Assembly (NCBI RefSeq): GCF_026914305.1
Contig: NZ_CP113866.1
Location: 1,181,501 to 1,245,500, forward strand
Length of the DNA: 64,000 nt
Direction: 5' to 3'
Source of the DNA: Caldicellulosiruptor acetigenus
GTDB taxonomy: Bacteria; Bacillota; Thermoanaerobacteria; Caldicellulosiruptorales; Caldicellulosiruptoraceae
Notes under the pieces: generated by a model
What the model saw: the letters and a program-made list of their open reading frames with translations, nothing else
Database searches by the model: none
What the model was told of the DNA's origin: nothing
Program-made: the position numbers and the translations under genes
Shown here: positions 7,030 through 18,574 of the stretch, one piece after another
How the letters are laid out: each line of letters begins with the position of its first letter
How positions within the stretch are numbered: position 1 is the first letter of the stretch

Positions 7030-8190
7030 GTGAGAAAAGCCATAACATTTTTGATAGTATTTCTTATGCTCTTTGGAAATTCACATATTGCCTGTAAAAA
7101 GGTATTTGGTGAGTCCCTTCAAACCCAAACACCGTCCTTAGAAATTTCAGCAAAATCAGCGATACTTGTTGACTTTGACACAGGAAGGATTCTTTACGAA
7201 AAGAACTCACATGAAAAACTTTCCCCAGCATCGATAACCAAGATAATGACCATGATTTTGATATGTGAAGCAATAGAAAAAGGTAGGATAAAACTTTCTG
7301 ACAGAGTTGTTGCAAGTCAAAACGCATCAAGCCTTGGAGGGTCTCAAGTTTATCTTAAGGAAAATGAAGAGATGACAGTTGAAGAGCTTTTAAAATCAAT
7401 TGCAATTGCCTCAGCAAATGATGCGTGTGTTGCACTTGCAGAGCACATTGCAGGAAGCGTCCAAGAATTTGTTTATATGATGAACAAAAAAGCAAAAGAA
7501 CTTGGAATGCTTGACACAAACTTTGTAAATCCATATGGACTTGATGCTGAGAATCATTACACAAGCGCATATGATGTTGCAATAATGTCAAGAGAACTTT
7601 TAAAACACAAGATCATCAGAAAATACCTTACAACATGGGTAGATACCATAAGAGAAGGCAAATTTGGTCTTACAAATACAAACAAGCTTGTAAGGTTTTA
7701 CAGAGGGTGCACGGGTGTCAAAACAGGTTCTACCGACAAAGCAAAGTTTTGTGTATCAGCATCGGCTTTGAGAAATGGCCTTCATTTAATTGCGGTTATA
7801 ATGGGAGCGCCAGACAGCAAAACAAGGTTTAATGAGGCCACAAAGCTTTTGGATTGGGGTTTTGCAAATTTTTCAATGTACAGCCCTTATTCTAAAGGAT
7901 ATTGTTTTGGTAAGGTAAAGATAAAAAATGGAATTGAGAAAGAAGTAGAAGCAATTTTGAGCACAGATGTCAAACTTCTTGTTAAAAAAGGTGATGAAAG
8001 TACAGTTGAGTCAAAAGTGGCATTGCCTCAGCAAATATCAGCACCTGTGAAAGCTGGGCAAAAGATTGGAAAATTAGAACTATGGCAAGAAGGGAAATTG
8101 CTGGGTGCATATGACTTAATTGCCAAGAAGAATGTCCAAAAGAGAAATCTTTTTGATATTTTCCGCATACTTTTTAGGCTTGAAATCTGA
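7030..8190 (+). CDS. D-alanyl-D-alanine carboxypeptidase (DacF/PBP5 type)
   Basis: Class-S11 penicillin-binding protein that trims the terminal D-Ala from peptidoglycan stem peptides outside the membrane. The three active-site motifs are visible: SITK (S68-K71), SAN (about 128-130) and KTG (about 231-233). A signal peptide occupies about the first 28 residues, a PBP5 C-terminal beta domain follows the catalytic domain, and the end (LFDIFRILFRLEI) looks like the amphipathic membrane anchor of this family. The start is GTG with GGGGTGAT upstream. It is divergent from sleB, which makes this a small wall-remodelling locus. DacF versus DacB naming cannot be settled here. Confidence 0.92.
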   Translation: MRKAITFLIVFLMLFGNSHIACKKVFGESLQTQTPSLEISAKSAILVDFDTGRILYEKNSHEKLSPASITKIMTMILICEAIEKGRIKLSDRVVASQNASSLGGSQVYLKENEEMTVEELLKSIAIASANDACVALAEHIAGSVQEFVYMMNKKAKELGMLDTNFVNPYGLDAENHYTSAYDVAIMSRELLKHKIIRKYLTTWVDTIREGKFGLTNTNKLVRFYRGCTGVKTGSTDKAKFCVSASALRNGLHLIAVIMGAPDSKTRFNEATKLLDWGFANFSMYSPYSKGYCFGKVKIKNGIEKEVEAILSTDVKLLVKKGDESTVESKVALPQQISAPVKAGQKIGKLELWQEGKLLGAYDLIAKKNVQKRNLFDIFRILFRLEI

Positions 8191-8207
8191 ACTTGAAAAA
8201 AATAAAA

Positions 8208-8286
8208 TGGTCGGGGCGACTGGACTTGAACCAGCGAACCTCTAGCACCCCAAGCTAGCGCTCTAACCAAACTGAGCTACGCCCCG
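8208..8286 (-). tRNA. tRNA-Pro(GGG)
   Basis: A complete cloverleaf with acceptor CGGGGCG/CGCCCCG, the anticodon loop TTGGGGT closed by CTAGC/GCTAG, discriminator A and an encoded CCA. The first base C is typical of tRNA-Pro. Confidence 0.93.
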
Positions 8287-8326
8287 ACCTTTTGTTATTT
8301 ACACCATCAATTATATTCTAATTTTT

Positions 8327-9505
8327 TTAATATTTCAAGGAAAAAATTTGCTGGTAAATTTTCAATGTATTTAAAACTGTTTTTTCCCAGCTATAACTTT
8401 TTGAAAGCAAATAACCTTTTTGAGCAAGCTGATTTCGCAGCTCTACATTTTCTAAAACAAGCAGTATTTTTTGAGCGATGTCTTCTTCAGAATAAGGGTC
8501 CACATACAGGGCAGCATCCTTTAAAACTTCAGGCAGGCAAGTTGTGTTGCTTGCTATAGTTGGGACTTTGCAAGCCATTGCCTCAAGTGGTGGAAGACCA
8601 AACCCTTCGTACAGCGATGGATATACAAAAAGCAAAGCACCGTTGTATATATATGGCATATATTCTACATCCACATAGGAAAGAAAATGCACGTGGGAAG
8701 TGAGATTGAGATTTTCAACCAGATTTTTTATTTCTTCATAACTTCTGCTGAACTTCCCTGGTATTACAAGGGAAATAGGTGCAATTTTTTCTTTTATTAA
8801 GGAATAGGCTTTGACCAATCTTTTGAGATTTTTCCTTGGCGAAAAACCACCTACATAAAGGATGTATGGGAAGTCAATGTTGAATTTTTGCAAAAGAAAG
8901 GTTTTGACTTTATCTTCTGGCAAGGGCTTGTATATGTCTTCTGCTGCTAAATATGTTACAAATACTTTTGAAGGGTCGATATCAAAATACTCACAAATAT
9001 CTTTTTTAGAGAACTCAGACACAGTAATAATGCAGTCAGTTATTTTAACAATCTTTGGGACGATATCCCTAAATATCTTTAAATAACTTGGTCCGACTGT
9101 CTCAGGAAGTCTGAAAGGAATTATATCGTGCAGGGTAATAATGTAGCTGCATTTTTTAGACAGAGGAAGCCCAATTCCATTTTGAGGGACATGGTATATA
9201 TCGATATCATTTTGAAGTATAATCTCTTTTATCATAATTTCTTCCCAGAACTTATCTAACTGCTGAGGAAGAAGGTTGATGTTTATATTCTGTGCAAGTA
9301 CAAATTCTGTCTCGCAGCTATCAGGCCAGATTATTAAATATTCATTTTCTTTGTCGAGTTTTTTGATATAATTTAAAAGCTGATAAGTGTAAGTGCCAAT
9401 ACCAGAACCTCTATACCATTTAGCAGCTCTACCATCAATGCCAATTTTCATGATTTTTTCATTTTCAATTTGGTCAATTTTATTATATGATATTAGTATT
9501 CTCAT
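8327..9505 (-). CDS. Glycosyltransferase family 4
   Basis: GT-B fold glycosyltransferase of the GT4 family, which moves a sugar from an NDP-sugar to an acceptor. The N-terminal domain begins [12 protein letters not shown]...GIGTYTYQ, and the C-terminal donor-binding domain shows [19 protein letters not shown] and the catalytic-site motif [17 protein letters not shown] (about residues 300-316). There is no membrane segment. The start is uncertain: ATG 9505 adds 18 residues with no ribosome-binding site, and ATG 9451, where homology-like sequence begins, also has a poor one. It is divergent from the RluA gene. The acceptor is unknown; a wall or surface polysaccharide is likely. Confidence 0.85.
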   Translation of the reverse strand: MRILISYNKIDQIENEKIMKIGIDGRAAKWYRGSGIGTYTYQLLNYIKKLDKENEYLIIWPDSCETEFVLAQNININLLPQQLDKFWEEIMIKEIILQNDIDIYHVPQNGIGLPLSKKCSYIITLHDIIPFRLPETVGPSYLKIFRDIVPKIVKITDCIITVSEFSKKDICEYFDIDPSKVFVTYLAAEDIYKPLPEDKVKTFLLQKFNIDFPYILYVGGFSPRKNLKRLVKAYSLIKEKIAPISLVIPGKFSRSYEEIKNLVENLNLTSHVHFLSYVDVEYMPYIYNGALLFVYPSLYEGFGLPPLEAMACKVPTIASNTTCLPEVLKDAALYVDPYSEEDIAQKILLVLENVELRNQLAQKGYLLSKSYSWEKTVLNTLKIYQQIFSLKY

Positions 9506-9529
9506 GTGTTAAAAGGGAGTGATCAAGAA

Positions 9530-10465
9530 GTGACAGTGAATTTTATTGTTGATAAAGAGCTGGCAGGGGTAAAGGTGGAAAAAGCCATAAAAAAGAAGTA
9601 TCCCACAATTCCGATGAGCGTAATTTTTAAGATGCTCAGAAAAGGAGAAATTATCGTAAGTTTTCTTCCTGCTCAAAAAGGACAGGTTTTGAGGTTTGGA
9701 GACACTGTGAGTTTTGAAATAGAAGATAGATTTTTGGAGCACAAAAAAGTAGAGATTCTTAAAGTGTACGAGGATGACAATATTGTTGTAATTGACAAAC
9801 CATACGGAATTCCATCACATCCAGATTCGAACAATGAGTACTCTGTTGTCAGCTGGATAGAAGACAATTACTCTAAAGATGAGCTTCCTCAGCTTTGTCA
9901 CAGGCTTGATAGGAACACAGCAGGACTTATGATCATTGCAAAAAATAGACAAGTTTTAAGCGAGATGTTAAAATATATGAGTAGAAGGGCAATTATAAAG
10001 AAGTATTTATGTATAACTAAAAAAGCTGATTTACCAGAAAGTGGAGTGCTTGTTCACTATCTTAAAAAAGATTCAAAAAAGAGCAAGGTATATATTTCTG
10101 ACTTTCCACAAGATGGCTATTCAGAAGTGGTGACAGCATATAAGATTGTGAGACAAAAAGATGACTTGCAGCTTGTGGATGTTGAAATCAAGACTGGTAA
10201 AACCCATCAAATCAGAGCGCAGCTTGCGCACGTTGGACTTTGCATCTTGGGTGACAGCAAGTATGGCGATTGGGAGCTAAATAAAAAGTACAAGGCAGAT
10301 ATGCAGGCCTTGTGTGCTTATTATCTTAAATTTGAGATCGGGAAAAAAGGTGTTTTGAGGTATTTGGATGGTCAAAAGATAGTAAAAGAGACAGTAGAAT
10401 TCCCGGTTGATATCGAAGGTTTTTCTTCAATAAACGTATATAAAGAAAGAGGGCTGGAGATATGA
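9530..10465 (+). CDS. RluA-family pseudouridine synthase
   Basis: RNA pseudouridine synthase with an N-terminal S4-like RNA-binding domain (about residues 1-70) and a catalytic domain carrying HRLDRNTAGLMIIAKN, where Asp (about residue 127) is the catalytic residue, and later the conserved TGKTHQIRAQLAH. It is about 311 aa, normal for RluC/RluD-type enzymes acting on 23S rRNA, but the target uridine cannot be read from sequence. GTG 9530 has AAAGGGAGTGAT at ideal spacing; the longer GTG 9506 frame begins before that ribosome-binding site and is unlikely. Its last 4 bases overlap the next gene, so the two are translationally coupled. Confidence 0.9.
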   Translation: MTVNFIVDKELAGVKVEKAIKKKYPTIPMSVIFKMLRKGEIIVSFLPAQKGQVLRFGDTVSFEIEDRFLEHKKVEILKVYEDDNIVVIDKPYGIPSHPDSNNEYSVVSWIEDNYSKDELPQLCHRLDRNTAGLMIIAKNRQVLSEMLKYMSRRAIIKKYLCITKKADLPESGVLVHYLKKDSKKSKVYISDFPQDGYSEVVTAYKIVRQKDDLQLVDVEIKTGKTHQIRAQLAHVGLCILGDSKYGDWELNKKYKADMQALCAYYLKFEIGKKGVLRYLDGQKIVKETVEFPVDIEGFSSINVYKERGLEI

Positions 10466-11709
10466 GGAAGCTTTTATATGCATTAGGGTCGTTTATCATA
10501 ATACTTTTAATAGGCATAAATGCTCTTTTTTACTATGAAAACATGTACATCAAAAAATACATTCCTGTTACAGAAGAGGTTTACAGAAAACCTCAGCAAC
10601 CGACTTTGCCAAATACACAACAGAATAAGAATACTTCTGCTAAAAACAATTCGTCCTCTGTTAAGCTTAAACCGCAGCCAAAAGAATACAAGGCAAGTGT
10701 GTTTATGGCAGGAGATGTGTTTTTCAACGGCTATCTGTTAAAATCTTATTATGACAGGCAATCCCAGGCTTATACATTCGGGGATATATTGGAGAACGTA
10801 AAAGATATCACTTATGCGGACATTAGTATTTTCAAGTTTGATAGTGTGGTTTCTGACAATATCCCCATTTCGACGTATGGAAAATACAACGCTCCAAAAG
10901 AGGCTTTAGATGTGCTCAAGTCAGCTGGATTTAATCTTGCGGTGCTTTCATCATCGCATATATTTGATGGAAAGGTGGAAGGTTTGCAGAAAACAATAAA
11001 TAATTTGAAAGAGGCAAAGATTGAAACAGTAGGCGTTAAGCTTTCTCAGGAAGAGCACACTTCAAAGGTTTTTGATATAAACAACATAAGAATTGGCGTT
11101 GCTGCATTCACAAAAGAGCTTTCATCAGTCTATTTGGGAGGGAGCTCTACTTATAAGGATTTTGTAAGCGTTCTTGACAGGGATGAGATACAAAACGAGC
11201 TTGAGTACTTGAAAGGACTGAACTGTGACATTATAATAGCATATACAAACTGGGGAGTTGAAAATTCAAACTCAGTTAGTTTTGAGCAGAAAGAGTTTGC
11301 AAAGGAGCTTATAAAAAATGGTGTTGATGTTGTAATTGGTACTCATACTCATACAATTCAGCCGTTTGAAAAGGTTAAAGTTGAGGATGAGTCAGGCAAC
11401 ATAAAAGAGGGGATAGTATTTTATTCGCTTGGTAATTTCCTTTGCGACCAGACAGTAATCTTTCCATACAATAGGTTTGGCTTAACTGTAAGACTTGATC
11501 TTGTTAAAAAAGAAGATAAGCTCACTAAAAAGATATCAGTTGAGCCAATATATATCTTTAGAAAGACAAGAAGGAATGCAAGTTACTATGATTTTATTGT
11601 CCTTAAAGCAAAGGACATTTTAAATAGAACTGATGTAAAAACATCCTACATTCAATATGCCAAAAAATTGCTTGAAGATGTTGATAAATGGCTTAAAAGT
11701 GTGCAATAA
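10462..11709 (+). CDS. CapA-like (PGA_cap) metallophosphatase-fold protein
   Basis: A 415-aa protein with one N-terminal membrane segment (about residues 5-25), a Gln/Asn/Ser-rich linker (about 40-70) and an outward-facing domain of the CapA/PGA_cap family, a calcineurin-like fold. Family motifs are FMAGDVFFNG, DISIFKFDSV, GTHTHTIQPFE and YSLGNFLCDQ. Characterised members act in poly-gamma-glutamate capsule synthesis, but no capB or capC is nearby, so the real substrate is unknown and a wall-related phosphatase or hydrolase is as likely. It overlaps the pseudouridine synthase by 4 bp and is followed by lepA. Confidence 0.82.
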   Translation: MRKLLYALGSFIIILLIGINALFYYENMYIKKYIPVTEEVYRKPQQPTLPNTQQNKNTSAKNNSSSVKLKPQPKEYKASVFMAGDVFFNGYLLKSYYDRQSQAYTFGDILENVKDITYADISIFKFDSVVSDNIPISTYGKYNAPKEALDVLKSAGFNLAVLSSSHIFDGKVEGLQKTINNLKEAKIETVGVKLSQEEHTSKVFDINNIRIGVAAFTKELSSVYLGGSSTYKDFVSVLDRDEIQNELEYLKGLNCDIIIAYTNWGVENSNSVSFEQKEFAKELIKNGVDVVIGTHTHTIQPFEKVKVEDESGNIKEGIVFYSLGNFLCDQTVIFPYNRFGLTVRLDLVKKEDKLTKKISVEPIYIFRKTRRNASYYDFIVLKAKDILNRTDVKTSYIQYAKKLLEDVDKWLKSVQ

Positions 11710-11744
11710 ACAAAATTTTTTGTGCGTAGGGGGATTATTCTAAA

Positions 11745-13553
11745 GTGGATAGAAGACAGGACAGAATTCGTAACTTTTGCATAATAGCTCACATAGACCA
11801 TGGGAAATCAACCTTGGCTGACAGAATAATTGAGCTCACAGGAGCACTCACAGAAAGAGAGATGCAGGACCAGGTACTTGATACCATGGACATAGAAAGA
11901 GAAAGAGGAATTACCATAAAAGCCCAGGCAGTAAGGCTCAACTATAAAGCAAAGGATGGAAAGGAATATACCTTTCATCTTATAGACACTCCTGGCCATG
12001 TAGACTTTACCTATGAGGTTTCACGAAGCCTTGCTGCCTGTGAAGGTGCGATTTTGGTTGTTGATGCAACCCAAGGTATTGAAGCGCAGACGCTTGCAAA
12101 TGTCTATCTTGCACTTGAGCACAACTTAGAGATAATACCAGTTATAAACAAGATTGACCTTCCAAGTGCAAGGCCTGAAGAGGTCAAAAAAGAGATAGAA
12201 GACGTGATTGGACTTGATGCATCAGATGCACCGCTCATTTCAGCTAAAATGGGTATTAACATTGAAGAGGTTTTAGAGAGGATAGTAAGAGACATTCCAC
12301 CTCCAAAAGGTGACGATACAAAACCGCTCAAAGCTTTGATTTTTGATTCGCTTTATGACAACTACAAAGGTGTTCTGGCATACGTGAGGGTGTTTGACGG
12401 GGTTGTGAAACCAAATATGACCATTAAGATGATGTCAACTGGTGCTCAGTTTACTGTAACAGAGGTTGGGTATTTTAAACCGGGAATGCTAATCCCATGT
12501 GATGAGCTAAGAGCCGGGGATGTTGGCTACATTGCAGCGTCAATTAAGACAGTGAGAGATACAAGAGTTGGTGACACGATAACCGATGCGAACAACCCAG
12601 CTGATGAGCCTCTGCCGGGCTTTAGGAGATTAAACCCAATGGTGTTCTGTGGAATTTATCCAACAGGTGATACAAAGTACGAAGAGCTAAAAGAGGCCTT
12701 AGAAAAACTTCAGCTCAACGATGCGGCACTGTTTTTTGAACCAGAAAGCTCTGCTGCCCTCGGGTTTGGTTTTAGATGTGGATTTCTTGGACTTTTGCAT
12801 ATGGAGATTGTTCAAGAAAGGCTTGAGAGGGAATATGATTTGAACATAATCACAACAGCACCGTCGGTTGTATTTAAAGTTACAAAGACAGATGGCGAGG
12901 TTTTGTACATTGACAATCCTACAAAACTGCCGCCACCAAACGAAATTGCCAAGATGGAAGAACCGATGGTAAAAGCAACTATCATGGTACCTAACGAGTT
13001 TGTAGGTAGCGTAATGGAGCTGTGCCAGGAAAGAAGAGGAATTTTTAAAGATATGTCATATATTGAGACAACACGTGTTATTCTCACTTACGAGATGCCT
13101 CTTATGGAGATTGTGTACGACTTTTTCGATGCTCTAAAGTCAAGGTCAAAAGGTTATGCGTCATTCGACTATGAGTTTATAGGGTATGCTGAGTCAAAGC
13201 TTGTAAAGCTTGACATTATGATAAAAGGCGAGGTTGTTGACGCGCTTTCGTTTATCGTTCACAAGGATAAAGCATATCAGAGGGCAAGAAGAATTGTTGA
13301 AAAACTCAAAGAGGAGATTCCACGGCACTTATTTGAAATACCAATTCAGGCTTGTATTGGCAGCAAGGTTATTGCAAGAGAAACAGTAAAAGCTTTACGA
13401 AAAGATGTGCTTGCTAAATGTTATGGCGGGGACGTTACAAGAAAGAAAAAGCTTTTAGAGAAACAAAAAGAGGGTAAAAAGCGAATGAAACAGGTTGGAG
13501 AGGTTGAGATACCGCAGGAGGCATTTATGGCTGTTTTGAAACTTGAAGACTAA
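11745..13553 (+). CDS. lepA: Elongation factor 4 (LepA), ribosome back-translocase GTPase
   Basis: A 602-aa translational GTPase. The G motifs are clear: AHIDHGKST (about 14-22), [22 protein letters not shown] and SAKMG. Domain II, the EF-G-like domains III and V, and the LepA-specific C-terminal domain ([23 protein letters not shown]) follow in order. EF4 remodels stalled or mis-translocated ribosomes. The start is GTG with AGGGGG about 11 nt upstream. Its position directly upstream of hemW and the hrcA-dnaK operon is the classic Firmicute arrangement. Confidence 0.97.
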   Translation: MDRRQDRIRNFCIIAHIDHGKSTLADRIIELTGALTEREMQDQVLDTMDIERERGITIKAQAVRLNYKAKDGKEYTFHLIDTPGHVDFTYEVSRSLAACEGAILVVDATQGIEAQTLANVYLALEHNLEIIPVINKIDLPSARPEEVKKEIEDVIGLDASDAPLISAKMGINIEEVLERIVRDIPPPKGDDTKPLKALIFDSLYDNYKGVLAYVRVFDGVVKPNMTIKMMSTGAQFTVTEVGYFKPGMLIPCDELRAGDVGYIAASIKTVRDTRVGDTITDANNPADEPLPGFRRLNPMVFCGIYPTGDTKYEELKEALEKLQLNDAALFFEPESSAALGFGFRCGFLGLLHMEIVQERLEREYDLNIITTAPSVVFKVTKTDGEVLYIDNPTKLPPPNEIAKMEEPMVKATIMVPNEFVGSVMELCQERRGIFKDMSYIETTRVILTYEMPLMEIVYDFFDALKSRSKGYASFDYEFIGYAESKLVKLDIMIKGEVVDALSFIVHKDKAYQRARRIVEKLKEEIPRHLFEIPIQACIGSKVIARETVKALRKDVLAKCYGGDVTRKKKLLEKQKEGKKRMKQVGEVEIPQEAFMAVLKLED

Positions 13554-13593
13554 ACCATTTTGTTAGAAATAAAAAAGGAAGTGCAAGCCAGAA

Positions 13594-14721
13594 TTGAGAA
13601 ATATAGGACTTTATATTCACGTTCCATTTTGTAAAAAGAAATGTTATTACTGTGATTTTGTGTCATACGAAAATGTCGATGATGATATGGTTTTTGCATA
13701 TTTTAGCGCGCTTGAAAATGAATTAATGTTTTATAAAGAAAATTATGAAATTGAGATAGATACTATTTATATTGGGGGTGGGACACCTTCTTTTGTCCCT
13801 GCCAAGTATATCTTAAAGCTGTTGGAGTTTATATATTCAAACTTTAAGGTCAAAAGCACCTGCGAGATAAGCATTGAGGCAAATCCCGAGAGTATCACAA
13901 TGGAGAAACTTAAAAGTTACAGGGAAGCAGGAATAAACAGGCTCAGTGTGGGGATACAGTCGCTAAACGATGCAGAGCTTAGAGCAATTGGTAGAATCCA
14001 TGACTCTGAGGTTGCATTGAAGATTTTAAGTAGAGTACCTTTATATTTTGAAAATTTTAGCGTTGATGTTATTATAGGTCTTCCATATCAGACTTTTGAA
14101 AGTTTTTCGCAGACACTCAATACACTTTTGAAATTTTCACCGCCTCATTTGTCTATTTATTCACTGAAGATAGAAGAGGGAACACCTCTTTTTGAAAGAT
14201 ATGAAGAGTATAAGAGTTTGTTGCCAAGTGAAGATGAAGAAAGAAGAATGTTCTGGTGGGCAAGAGACAGGCTTTCAGAGGTTGGACTCTATCATTATGA
14301 GATTTCTAATTTTGCTAAAAAAGGCTTTGAGTGCAAACATAACTTGAAATACTGGAACTGTGATGAATACATTGGAGTTGGCTGTGCAGCTCATTCATTT
14401 TTTGAGGACTGCAGGTATTATAATACTTCTAATATAAAAGAATACACTAATAAAATTAAAGAAAATTGTTTAGCTGTGGAAGGAAAAGAGCTTATTTCAA
14501 GTGAAGAGAGTGAAAAAGAGTTTATCATATTAGGGCTCAGAAAGATAGAAGGATTTTCTCTTGACGAATTTAGAGAAAGGTTTGGCATAGAGTTTGAAAG
14601 AAAGTACAAATCTCAAATTGAAAAACTGAAAAAATATGGCCTAATAGATATAAATGGTCGTATAAAACTTACAGAGAGAGGAATTGACCTTGCAAATTTA
14701 GTGTGGCAGGAGTTTGTGTAA
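13594..14721 (+). CDS. hemW: Radical SAM heme chaperone HemW (HemN-like)
   Basis: Radical SAM protein of 375 aa. The [4Fe-4S] cysteines are in VPFCKKKCYYCDF (C13, C17, C20), followed by IGGGTPSFVP and the SAM-binding GIQSLND segment; the C-terminal HemN-type domain begins near residue 290. The CxxxCxxC lacks the fourth cysteine of true coproporphyrinogen oxidases (they have CxxxCxxCxC; here a phenylalanine follows), which fits HemW, a heme-insertion chaperone, rather than HemN. The start is TTG 13594, preceded by AAGGAAGTG. It lies between lepA and the heat-shock operon. Confidence 0.93.
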   Translation: MRNIGLYIHVPFCKKKCYYCDFVSYENVDDDMVFAYFSALENELMFYKENYEIEIDTIYIGGGTPSFVPAKYILKLLEFIYSNFKVKSTCEISIEANPESITMEKLKSYREAGINRLSVGIQSLNDAELRAIGRIHDSEVALKILSRVPLYFENFSVDVIIGLPYQTFESFSQTLNTLLKFSPPHLSIYSLKIEEGTPLFERYEEYKSLLPSEDEERRMFWWARDRLSEVGLYHYEISNFAKKGFECKHNLKYWNCDEYIGVGCAAHSFFEDCRYYNTSNIKEYTNKIKENCLAVEGKELISSEESEKEFIILGLRKIEGFSLDEFRERFGIEFERKYKSQIEKLKKYGLIDINGRIKLTERGIDLANLVWQEFV

Positions 14722-14724
14722 AAA

Positions 14725-14741
14725 GGTCAAAGAAAGTCAAA
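14725..14741 (+). promoter_or_regulatory. CtsR box upstream of hrcA operon
   Basis: GGTCAAA-GAA-AGTCAAA matches the CtsR heptad-repeat consensus (A/G)GTCAAA-NAN-(A/G)GTCAAA exactly and ends 7 bp before the -35 box. Confidence 0.85.
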
Positions 14742-14748
14742 AATGTAC

Positions 14749-14777
14749 TTGACAAAAATCTACTCAAGTGATATCTT
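14749..14777 (+). promoter_or_regulatory. Sigma-A promoter of hrcA-grpE-dnaK
   Basis: TTGACA (14749-14754) and TATCTT (14772-14777) with a 17-bp spacer lie between the CtsR box and the CIRCE element. Confidence 0.85.
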
Positions 14778-14788
14778 ATATCTTAGAA

Positions 14789-14815
14789 TTAGCACTCATC
14801 AACAGAGAGTGCTAA
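14789..14815 (+). promoter_or_regulatory. CIRCE element (HrcA operator)
   Basis: TTAGCACTC-N9-GAGTGCTAA is a perfect match to CIRCE and lies at and after the expected transcription start, 16 bp before the hrcA ATG. HrcA should bind here and autoregulate the operon. Confidence 0.98.
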
Positions 14816-14831
14816 CAGTAAGGTGAGGAAA

Positions 14832-15863
14832 ATGCTGGATGAAAGAAAAAGGAGAATACTTGAAGCTATCATAGATGATTATATAAATACAGGAGAACCT
14901 GTTGGCTCAAGAACAATTGCAAAGAAGTACATTTTTGGTATTTCTTCTGCAACAATTAGAAATGAAATGTCGGACTTAGAGGAGATGGGGTATTTAGAAC
15001 AGCCTCATACATCAGCTGGTAGAATTCCTTCAGACAAGGGCTACAGGTACTATGTTGATGAGCTGATGAAGGTCTCAAGGCTTTCGCCACAGCAAGTTGA
15101 ATTTATCAGGTCGCAGCTTGATGTCAAATTCAATGAAATAAACGAGTATATGGAGAACATTGCTAAAATAATATCTAACCTGACAAACTACACAGCAGTA
15201 ATTTCAACGCCAAATGTTAAAAAGAGCTTTATAAAATATCTCCAACTTGTTCCAGTTGATAGCAAAAGATATATACTAATTTTAGTAACAAACACAGGTC
15301 TTGTAAAAGATATTCTCCTGGACAAACCCGAGAATGTCGATATAAAAGACTTCATATATATATCGAATATTCTCAATGAAAAACTGAGTGGGCTTAAGCT
15401 TGAAGACATTGACCACAAAATTGTACTTGACATTGAAAATATGCTTGGTAAAAACAAAACAATCTTGTCACCAATAATTGAAAATGTACTGCGCACAATC
15501 AGTGCAGCTGACAGCACAGAAGTTGTTTTGAGTGGAATCAAGAACATGTTTGATTTTCCTGAGTTTAGTGACGTTTTGAAGGCAAAGATATTCCTGCATA
15601 TATTTGAGCAAAAGGAGATGCTAAGACAAATAATAAACTCTTCAATGCATGAGCATATAACAATTAGGATTGGTACAGAAAATCCAATAGAGGATTTAAA
15701 AGAGTGTAGCGTTGTTCTTTCCACTTACAGAATAGGAGAAAGCATTGCAGGTTCGATAGGTATAATCGGTCCAAAAAGGCTGAGATATTCTCAGACAGTT
15801 TCGCTTATTGACTACATTTGCGATACTTTATCTGATATTCTGACAAGACTTTTCACAGAATAA
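14832..15863 (+). CDS. hrcA: Heat-inducible transcription repressor HrcA
   Basis: Repressor of class I heat-shock genes that binds CIRCE. An N-terminal winged helix contains GEPVGSRTIAKKY and SSATIRNEMSDLEEMGYL, followed by TSAGRIPSDKGYRYYVD, and then a GAF-like dimerisation domain runs to the end (about 343 aa, normal length). ATG 14832 gives the family-typical start MLDERKRRILEAI and is preceded by AGGTGAGG; an in-frame GTG 14823 lies inside that ribosome-binding site. It is first in the hrcA-grpE-dnaK operon, under CIRCE and CtsR control. Confidence 0.97.
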   Translation: MLDERKRRILEAIIDDYINTGEPVGSRTIAKKYIFGISSATIRNEMSDLEEMGYLEQPHTSAGRIPSDKGYRYYVDELMKVSRLSPQQVEFIRSQLDVKFNEINEYMENIAKIISNLTNYTAVISTPNVKKSFIKYLQLVPVDSKRYILILVTNTGLVKDILLDKPENVDIKDFIYISNILNEKLSGLKLEDIDHKIVLDIENMLGKNKTILSPIIENVLRTISAADSTEVVLSGIKNMFDFPEFSDVLKAKIFLHIFEQKEMLRQIINSSMHEHITIRIGTENPIEDLKECSVVLSTYRIGESIAGSIGIIGPKRLRYSQTVSLIDYICDTLSDILTRLFTE

Positions 15864-15885
15864 ATTAAAGAGGTGATTTTTTCAG

Positions 15886-16560
15886 ATGTTTGACATGGAA
15901 AACAAAGATTTAAAAAGCGAGCAGGCAAGCTCACTTGATGCTCAGAGTGTAGAAGAGAGCAGTTGTGAGGAAAAGAATGAAAATCCTCAGAATCAGGAAA
16001 CGCAAGAAGATGTAGAAAAAACACAGCAAGATGAGGATTTGAGCGAAAGTAGTCAAGATGTTGATGCTGAGTCCCAGCAAGAAGACCCGATAGAAGTTTT
16101 GAAAAAGCAGCTTGAAGAAAAGGAGAGAGAAGTTGAGGAATACAAGAGCTTATGTCAGAGGATAGCTGCTGATTTTGATAACTACAAAAAGAGAATAGCA
16201 AAAGATAAAGAGAATATGTATTATGAAGTTGTTGCTGATGTTGTTGGCAAACTCCTTCCAATTGTTGACAACTTTGAAAGAGCGATTGATTCTGCAAAAA
16301 ATTCAAAAGACACAAATGATGAACTTTTAAAAGGCCTTGAGATGATAAAAAAACAGATTGATGATATCTTTTCAAAGCTTGGTGTTGAGCCTATTGAGGC
16401 TTTGAATAAAGAATTTGACCCGTACCTTCACAATGCGATTATGCATGTTGAAGATGAGAGGTACGGTAAGAATGTCGTAATTGAAGAATTCCAAAAAGGT
16501 TACAAGATAAAAGATAGGGTTATCAGGTATAGCCTTGTAAAGGTTGCAAATGCTAATTAA
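15886..16560 (+). CDS. grpE: GrpE, DnaK nucleotide exchange factor
   Basis: Cochaperone that releases ADP from DnaK and acts as a thermosensor. About residues 1-65 are acidic and Gln/Ser-rich and probably disordered; a long coiled coil covers about 66-140 (EDPIEVLKKQLEEKEREV, then DFDNYKKRIAKDKENM), and the C-terminal beta-wing shows DPYLHNAIMHVED and YKIKDRVIRYSLVKV. The 224-aa length is slightly above average because of the acidic tail. It lies 22 bp after hrcA with AAAGAGGTGAT upstream of the ATG. Confidence 0.97.
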   Translation: MFDMENKDLKSEQASSLDAQSVEESSCEEKNENPQNQETQEDVEKTQQDEDLSESSQDVDAESQQEDPIEVLKKQLEEKEREVEEYKSLCQRIAADFDNYKKRIAKDKENMYYEVVADVVGKLLPIVDNFERAIDSAKNSKDTNDELLKGLEMIKKQIDDIFSKLGVEPIEALNKEFDPYLHNAIMHVEDERYGKNVVIEEFQKGYKIKDRVIRYSLVKVANAN

Positions 16561-16566
16561 ATTTAA

Positions 16567-18435
<1,869 letters not shown>

Positions 18436-18456
18436 GGATTCTGATAAAAACAAGGT

Positions 18457-18505
18457 AAAAGGACCAAAGTCATGATGTTTTTAAAAATGGCTTTGGTCCT
18501 TTTTA
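18457..18505 (+). terminator. Terminator between dnaK and dnaJ
   Basis: AAAGGACCAAAG pairs with CTTTGGTCCTTT over a 21-nt loop and is followed by T's. It probably reduces read-through into dnaJ. Confidence 0.75.
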
Positions 18506-18515
18506 TGATTATTAT

Positions 18516-18544
18516 TTGTTAAATTCATGTGGCTGGTATATAAT
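18516..18544 (+). promoter_or_regulatory. Probable separate promoter for dnaJ
   Basis: TTGTTA (18516-18521) and a consensus TATAAT (18539-18544) with a 17-bp spacer follow the terminator and precede the dnaJ ribosome-binding site. I see no CIRCE or CtsR box here. Confidence 0.65.
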
Positions 18545-18574
18545 AATATTCAGTAAAGTAAGCGGGTGATAGAG

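Noticed and set aside
15188..15724. 178-codon open frame on the minus strand inside hrcA
   Set aside because: It is a shadow of hrcA with a Ser/Ile/Phe-rich composition, no ribosome-binding site and no recognisable motif.
15812..16375. 187-codon minus-strand frame across the hrcA/grpE junction
   Set aside because: His/Gln/Leu-rich translation typical of antisense to acidic grpE codons; no ribosome-binding site.
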